This document shows positions 26,001 through 35,000 of a stretch of DNA of 64,000 nucleotides, one piece after another. The notes beneath the pieces are model-generated. The model was given only the letters and a program-made list of their open reading frames with translations. It made no database searches and had not been told where the DNA came from. Position numbers and translations under genes: made by a program. This stretch comes from Branchiostoma floridae (Eukaryota > Chordata > Leptocardii > Amphioxiformes > Branchiostomatidae). How positions within the stretch are numbered: position 1 is the first letter of the stretch; the number at the start of each line of letters is the position of its first letter. The DNA is taken from the NCBI RefSeq assembly GCF_000003815.2, contig NC_049987.1:11185303-11249302 (forward strand), written 5' to 3'.

Positions 26001-29000
26001 TACAGGAGGCGGATACTTGTCCCGCCTACAGGAGGCGGAGACCTTCCAAAGGGGCGGAGCAAGAGATAAAAAAAGATTAATTACAAGAGACGGAGTTCCA
26101 CATGATGTATTGTCGGTCGACCAATCAAGCACATTCTCAGGATTTCAGCTGACCATTTTGGAGATCTCATCATTTTGACCATCATTGAGGACTCTGTAGT
26201 GGGGACGACTGGACGTGCTTCAAGCCCTCTTAGTTATTCACCATATTTCTCCTAATTCAGAAGTAGGAGAAAGGCAAAGAGGTCGGCGTGCACGTGCGGA
26301 GGCCCGATGGAGGAAGCAACGCAAAAGGTGAGTGATCTTGATACTAGTATACATTGTGTTTACTATGACTGTCCGAAGCATTTTATTATATGGATATTTG
26401 AAAACAGCTCATTGTCCCTTACTGACAAGTAAATAGGATGACACACAGGCTATCTGGGCAGGAAATGTTTTTGTGTCAAGTCAAACTCGAGAGGATAGAA
26501 AAAACCTTTGTTCTTTGTAGCTGTCGGGACGGGAAATGTTTTTGTGTCAAGTCAAACTTGCGAGGATAGAAAAAACCTTTGTTCTTTGTAGCTGTCACGA
26601 CGGAAAATGTCTTTGTGTTAAGTCAAACTTGAGAGGATAGAAAAAACCTTTGTTCTTTGTAGCTGTCGGGACGGAAAATGTCTTTGTGTCATTTAGTCAA
26701 ACTCGAGCGGATAGAAAAAAAAACCTTTGTTCTTTGTAGCTGTCACGACGGAAAATGTCTTTGTGTCAAGTCAAACTTGAGAGGATAGAAAAAACCTTTG
26801 TTCTTTGTAGCTGTCGGGACGGAAAATGTCTTTGTGTCAAGTCAAAGTTAAGGGCATAGAAAAAACCTTTGTTCTCAGTAGCTGTCACGACGGAAAATGT
26901 CTTTGTGTCAAGTCAAACTTAAGGGTATAGAAAAAACTTTGTTCTCAGTAGCTGTCACGACAGAAAATGTCTTTGTGTCAAGTCAAACTCGCGAGGATAG
27001 AAAAAAAACCTTTGTTCTTTGTAGCTGTCACGACGGAAAATGTCTTTGTTTCAAATCAAACTCAAGAGGATAGAAAAAAACCCTTTGTCCTCTTTAGCTG
27101 TCGGGACGGAATTGTTTTTGTGTCAAGTCAAACTTACGAGGATAGAAAAAAAACATTTGTTCTTTGTAGCTATCGGAACGGGAAATGTATTTGTGTTAAG
27201 TCAAACTCGCGAGGATAGAAAAAACCATTGTTCTTTGTAGCTGTCGGGACGGAAAATGTCTTTGTGTCAAGTCAAACTCGGGAGGATAGAAAAAACCTTT
27301 GTTCTTTGTAGCTGTCGGGACGGGAAATGTCTTTGTGTCAAATCAAACTCGCGAGGATAGAAAAAACCTTTGTTCTTTGTAGCTGTCGGGACGGAAAATG
27401 TCTTTGTGTCAAGTCAAACTCGGGAGGATAGAAAAAACCTTTGTTCTTTGTAGCTGTCGGGACGGAAAATGTCTTTGTGTCAAGTCAAACTTACGAGGAT
27501 AGAAAAAAACCTTTGTTCTTTGTAGCTGTCGGGACGGAAAATGTCTTTGTGTCAAGTCAAACTTAAGAGGATAGAAAAAAACCTTTGTTCTTTGTAGCTG
27601 TCGGGACGGAAAATGTCTTTGTGTCAAGTCAAACTTAAGAGGATAGAAAAAATCCTTTGTTCTTTGTAGCTGTCGGGACGGGAAATGTCTTTGTTCTCTT
27701 TAGCTGTCGGAACAGGAAATTAGCTAAATGTCTTTGTGTCAAGTCAAACTCAACAGGATACAAAAAAAAACTTTCTTCTTTGTAGCTTCCGGGACGGGAA
27801 ATGTCTTTGTGTCAAGTCAAACTCGCGAGGATAGAAAAAACCTTTGTTCTTTGTAGCTATTGGAACGGGAAATGTCTTTGTTCTCTTTAGCTGTCGGAAC
27901 AGGAAATTAGCTAAATGTCTTTGTGTCAGGTCAAACTCAACAGGATACAAAAAACTTTCTTCTTTGTAGCTTTCGGGACGGGAAATGTCTTTGTGTCAAG
28001 TCAAACTCAAGAGGATAGAAAAAAAACTTTGTTCTCTGTCGCTAAATATTAATTACAATTATGTCATGACAACTAATGAATGCAAATGTAGGAAAAACCA
28101 AAGTTCGGAGTGATTCAACATCTGTCTCTTTTTCTCATATTAAGGAGTTACAGCATAAGAATACCAGGTGATAGACGAATGACTCGACCAGACCCTACGG
28201 CCTGCCATGGAGAGAGGTTACACAGGCGGAGGATGTTCAAACAGTTGGCATGGATAACGAGGTCTGTTACCCATTGTTCTTATTGCTCATAAAGTTTCAG
28301 TATCCAAAGCCGTAGAGTAAAACAGTAGGTTGGGTGGTGGGCAGATAAACAGTCCGAAAGCTCAAGTGCACGTGGTTATACCAGGCACCAATATCAGGGG
28401 TATTGAAAACCAGACCAAACCTATAATTGAATGCGGGGGTTCTGGTTAATCAATTGGCTTGAGCATTATGTGAAAGACGACATTTGACAGCTAAACCATA
28501 TAAGTGAACCCATAGGGATTCATACATTTTTAGATATTATTGCCTTGCCTTTTAGCGTTTTAGCGTTTTCATGGGAGTGTGCAATTGGGTTTCCCAACAT
28601 GTGTTAAGCTACAACGAACCTGTTCTACATTGTTTCTTTCAGCTCTACATGACAGCATCGACCACAGTCACAAGAAAGAGAGCTGGACTTGGGCGGTAGT
28701 CAGAAAACCAGCAATAGCAGCTTTAAAATACAACCTACTTCATGTAGTTACCTCTGCAAAACGGGAATCAATGTATACTCGTATGTAGTGAGGTTTGACA
28801 ATCAGTCTATAGCTCCAGACTCTGTGGTACTAATAGCTATGCATACAACTTGTTACAAGACAGAGTTTCTCCTTGAATGCACTATTACCAAGATTCACTG
28901 TTATAGACGAACATCCAAAGTTATAAAACAAAAAAATGTCCTGTTCTGCAAGCTTTATATATACTGAATATTTTGTAATATTCAGATGTAATAAAAGTAT

Positions 29001-32000
29001 GTTTGATGTGTATGTTGATGAAATAAAGTTATAAGCAATTGTGTGGATCATTTGTCTTGCAAATTACTAGTATCTCTCAATATCTGTGGTCATGACCTTT
29101 TCTTTTTTGTACAAACATCTTGAAAGTGAGCTTTATTTCAAGCTAGATTTTGCAAAATTCAAATATAATTGCAATCACAAGTGAACCAAAAATATTTGAA
29201 ACATTAATTATACCATTGATATAGAGTTCCTTGTTCTTTGTAAACAACAAAATAGCAAAGCTGTAATATCAACACATTTTCTCATTTGCCAGAAACATAA
29301 AAAGAATTCATTAAGAACAGTGTTTTTCTGTGACAAAAGAGCAGATTATTCAATTGAATGGTACATGTATCTTTCAGATTCGAAGTATCAAAGGACTTTT
29401 CTGTTCCAGACAAAGATCAGGCCGAAGGCTACCTCAAAACCAATTCCCTAGGGAATGCATTCGTGCAATTTTTGGAATATTTTCAAAGCGATTGTAATTC
29501 TGTAAGAATGCGCTCCGCCCCTGAGGCGTCGCCAATAATGCGAAATTTGATGCGCTGGATGCCCTTTTCAAAAGCTTCGAGCATACACTGGGGGACAGAT
29601 CTTCTGACAAAAGTATAAAATTCTGATTGACCAGGGATGCCGCGAGGTCACTTGTGGACATAGTCCACAGCTCACTGTGCCCTGTCTGACAGTAATTGTC
29701 AGGGGTTTTTCTAGAAAAAATTAGTATGAGGGAGCTTGGTCAGTGTGGCGAGGGAGCGGAGCGACCAAGCGGGGGGTTGGTGCGGAAGGGGGGTTCCCCC
29801 CTTCCGCTGTGCGAAGCCTTTGAAAATATGAGGTAAAAATGGGACATTTTGAGGCTACTTCAAGGGGAAAATCATAGCTTGAATGTGTGTTTGTCCTTAC
29901 CATGTAAAACTACAAGAAGGCATATTTTGTAGCCTGTAAGATACAATTAACACAATGAAAAAACTGGCTAAACTTGTTACATTTTTGTAGTTCTTTTGGA
30001 TTGTGCAACACCTTCAAAGGCTATTCTTCTTTCTCAATATCAATATTTAGCACTTAATAAGAATGTTTCTCAATATAAACATTTGTATACAAATTTTAAA
30101 ATAGTCAAAAGATTTATATACAAGTCAAGTCAAGTTTTTTATATAAACCAACTTTTCTTTTATCTATATAAACTGAATTTAACTTTGCAAACTATCCACA
30201 AATCACCCTTTATATGTGCACATGTTTTAAGAATTAATGATAAATCTAAACCCTATGTTATGAGAAGAAATAGTTTGTTAATGTGATATAGCTAGTAGCC
30301 ACAATAAGCTAACACCATTCTTATGCATGGCTATCATAAGCAACCATTTATTTTATTTTTGCATACTATTTGCTTTTTCTCCCAAGGCAACAGTCACACT
30401 ACATTCTGTACCACTATGTTGAGCCTTATATAACTTTATTGCACAACAATTGTACGAGGTACAAAGTATGGCATCTACATAACTACAGTGCTATAACTTA
30501 ACTTAGGGCTTATCTAACTAATACAGGAGTTGTAGTATGGGATAAGTTTCTTACAATCATTGGAGGCTTTTACAATCATTTGGGGAATTTCTAATGTCAA
30601 AACCTTCTTTGATATATTTTCCTATATCTGCCATGCAGGGATTGTCACATGTCATTATGTATCTGAATTTGCACTTCAGGTCCATTTGGATAAATCCTTG
30701 TGTACAAAATGACAGCCTTCTGTATAGAGAATTGCGTATATCGGAATATTTGGGACATACAACCATAAAGTGATATTCGTCTTCGATTAGCTCTGGACAG
30801 AATGGACAAACCCTCTGGTCAATAGGGATTTTTTGGAATCTTCCGGTTTCTATATTTAATTTGTGACAGCCAATTCTGAGTTGTGTGATTGCCCTACGAA
30901 CGTCAAGGCTCTTTATGGTTGAAATGTAATTTTCTTGCTTGTAATGCTTGTTCAATGTAGAAAGAGATGAGAGTTTGGAATTGTTTCGAATAGAGGAATG
31001 CCAATTTTGCACGTATATATCTTGTAAACTTATATGTTATATGCAGATGAAATATTCATTTTGTACAGCTAAATCGTCAACAAATGTTTTGTTACAATGT
31101 TGTGAGAAACTGCAGACTTGATCTGTTATATTCACACTTTTTCAAGTTTGCTACAATCTCTGCTGTATCAGTGTGTCACAGGGATATCATGTTTCACATC
31201 AAAAGAGTTGTAGCCAGTGTGTGGAGTCAGGTAGTTGGGGCCAGACAGAAAGGGGAGGAGCTAACAACAGAAGGATGTTGCAGTGCTTAATAATCTATTG
31301 GGGGAAAGATTTTATTTACAACATTTTGATGTGATGGTTAGTATAGATTACTATGTTTTTAACTACTTTTGTGTAGTGATTTATCCATCTGAATCTACTG
31401 TGCAATATGGATTAAAATATTTCCAAGAAAGGATGTTTAATTTACAGTCCAAGAAAAAGATGTTTTCCCTGTTAATACTTAAAATGAACTCTTCCAACCT
31501 CCCATGAACTTATCAATGAGAACGTGGGCATGCTGCTGTGTGCTTTACTCAAAGCCAGAAATTGTTATTTTTTGTGGTTTTATTAATATGTTTTGGGATA
31601 TTTTGAGAGTAATGAAGCTTGTAATAATAAGATACATTATTGTATGTTGTTTTTGTTACATGTTCACTGGAAAAAGGATCAGTTTGAAACAGACTGCATG
31701 TTGTGAATATGGTAAAGTAATGCTACATTGAAAGAGAAAGTACAATCGGTAATTTGAGTAAGGGGGCGCACATAGATAGTATCGGGGCGCGGCGCCCCCG
31801 TTCCCCGGTTTAAAAAAAGCCCTGATTGTGCCCTTCAGGATACCTTAGAATGTACCATTACAACAACTTAAAATGCTTTTAAACTCTGCACCATGGAAGG
31901 TGGATGTCCCCAGACCCACCTACAATACTCACGCCTAGATAACTTGCCACGCATCATCAAGAAATTTGGACCCCCTATAATGAAATCTTAGCTAAAAGCC

Positions 32001-35000
32001 TGATTCTGGGGCAATTTAGAAATTAAATAGGGTGGCCCATAGCCGACCTTGACCTCTCGACACCTTCCTGCATGTCAATTATCATAAAGATCTATCCCTT
32101 TCTTCTCAAGCCATGATTGTCCACAAACACAGAAATGGCAATAAAGCAAACCCAAATCTATCACATAGACTTCTGAGTTCAACCTCTTACCCATAACCTT
32201 GCAACTCTTCCAGTCTTAAACTTTTTAATGACAAAACCTGTGGCATTAAATTAATGACGAATGAAAATGCTGCATTATGTCTATTGTACAGAGAGACTGA
32301 TAGTGATACACAAGCTTCAATCTAGCCCCGTGTTTTAACCATGTGCTCCTCTTTGTTTGACAGGCATAAAATTCTGTTTGACCAGGGATGCTATTAGTAT
32401 ACTTGGACCCAATTTTATACCAGGAAAATATCTTGCTGTATGACAATGACATACGTCAGCTTTCTTTTTACATGCACAGACATGAGACTTCCGCTGCACT
32501 CCATCTTGTAAAATAAAATAGTAACATATACTCCACTAATGGCACTTATCAAGGGTCAAGAGGTTAACTTCAGAGTAGTCAATAATCACATGCTTATTTC
32601 TTTTTTGCTTTCTACTATCTGGTCAAGAGGTTAACTTCAGAGTAGTCAATAATCACATGCTCATTTCTTTTTTGCTTTCAACTATCTGGAAAATGGTTAG
32701 TAACAGTGGAAGGGAATGCAATAGCTAGGCCCTTGAGGTGAGAAGGCATTAGCAACAAAGGGATTTGTTCCTTGCCTTGCTGCAATAGCCATAATGAACG
32801 AAGCATCGGCCGAATAGGAGTATGGAGAAGCAATCAAAGCCAAACTGGCCAAAGCTGCTCATTTGCCTAGTGAGAACTCGAAAGAGCAGCCGTAACTAGA
32901 TTTTACGATGAAAAAAAATGCACTCAAAATATTTGCTGACAGGTCAAAACATTCACATACCTGCTGGCACCAAGAACTATGGCCACACATTCTCGGATGC
33001 ACAATGCAGCAAAACGGATTCATGCCACTTTTGTGTTTACATGACAGTTTGCCATTCTAGATATAATGTAATTAGAAACCATTTCAAATCCACTTTCGAG
33101 AGAGTGTTTGAAAATATCTGCAAAGAATTACGTTTGGGAACGTTCATGATTACAAATCAATCTGTTTCAGCATACTGAAACAGATAAAACCATTCCGATT
33201 TTTGTGTCATGCATGAGGCCAAATGTTACTTTCAGCCAGATCTCATGTTGCCAATGGACAACAGTGTAGCTTTTACAAGCGCCTTGTCTCAGACTATACC
33301 TGCTGGACGGTTGTAGTCTACACTGGAGGTATGACACTTGAGGTAGGAACTAGGATGGATACAAAAATTTGGGTACCCCATGCATGCACGCATGGGGCCA
33401 ATTTAAACAAAGCTAATAAGTAATATAGTAATAGGCATTGAATGCCATTGGTGTCCGTCCAAAAAATTTCAAGTAAATCAAGTCTAAATTCTAATGGCCA
33501 CATGTGACCACAGTCTTTAATGGTGACCCATCTGACTTGAAAGGGCAAAAAGGTCTACAATGCCACTCCACATCCTAGTGCCTCCATATTTTTGAGGAAA
33601 AACCTGACTAGCACTAGAAGGAACTGCTGTAATGCATTGTGCAGAATAAATTCCACAGCGCCATCAGTTTTATTATATCTTAGGGCAGCAAAGCAACAAA
33701 CCTGGTTGTAGTAAATGTACAAGCTGTATTTTGCTGATAAGCAAAGAAATCATACATAGCTACCTGGCTTGCCTAATTCCAAAAGAAGGTTTAACCTATC
33801 TGCATCTTTATCATGAACACAGGACAAACCCTCCTATTGGCCAATACCTGGCATCATGTCCAGGTAATGCAATAAATGAATCAAGGAAATCAAAAGCAAT
33901 ACATTCCTGAGGAGACATTCATCTGATATTGTTAGCAAGCACATTGTTATCATCCTTCCATTATCAATGTCAGTTGTAATTGAGGACATTCATAAAACTA
34001 TTTTGCAAGTTTGATTTTGTATCACCTAGCAGTCAAAGGCCCTGTTCATGAAGCAAAAAAATGAAACGGTTCTATCGGTTAGGCCTGGAAATCCGACAGC
34101 AAAGGACAGGAAACAGTTTGCATTTTGAGTTCACGATGCAAACTTGCAAACCATTTCAGTTCCTTGAAAATGCATGGTAATGCGACCTCTGACCCCTGAG
34201 GTTATTGTGATCTTGCCCAAACTTGTATTTCTTTGTCAGATTATTGGTCTTGGATCGAAATTGAACCAAAGTCTTACTGAATTCGAAGCTGGGTTCTGTT
34301 AAGACATTGGAAATGCCTCTGAAAACATTAATATTGTGGTCCCTATATATGCCATGCTATGAGTATGACATTTCCACTGGATCTCTTGAAACATTCCCCT
34401 TGCGATATCAGGACTGCTGGCTCTTCAGTCGACCAGGAGGCGGCCCGATAATAAAAGCGAATTTTACGATTGAAAATGTGGCCGAAACACCCAAATGACA
34501 GATAAAAAATTGCACTTTTCCCGTGGCGCCACCAAATATGAACCGTTCAACGCATATGCCCGGATGTAAAACGGATTGCGCCGCTTTTGCGTTCATGACG
34601 CAAATTCGCAATTCCGGATAAGGAAGAAACCGTTTCAATACTACCTCGTGAGGAGGTTCCGAAAAAAACGTTTCCTATCGCTTCAAATCCGTTTCGGAGC
34701 GTTCATGATGACAAAACTTATCCGTTTCAGCTGGCCTAACCGATAGAACCGTTTCATCTTTTGCATCATGCACGGGACCAAAGACAGCTGATCAAAGACA
34801 AACAGGTCATCTAAACATAGACAATTTGTAAACAACACTTTTACACCAAGTAACCAAGCTTCCTTCTGAGGATAAAACAACTTACAGCCACAAGACATGA
34901 AATATACTGATGTCATATTGACAACCAATGACCAAAATACCAGAAAGAAGCAAAGACAAAACTGCATCCCCTGGCTTATGGCTTATTGATTTCATTCCAC

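Noticed and set aside
26967-27950. Repetitive open frames on both strands in the minisatellite
   Set aside because: They arise because the unit lacks stops in some frames. Unit lengths vary (70-74 bases), so no frame is kept across the array.
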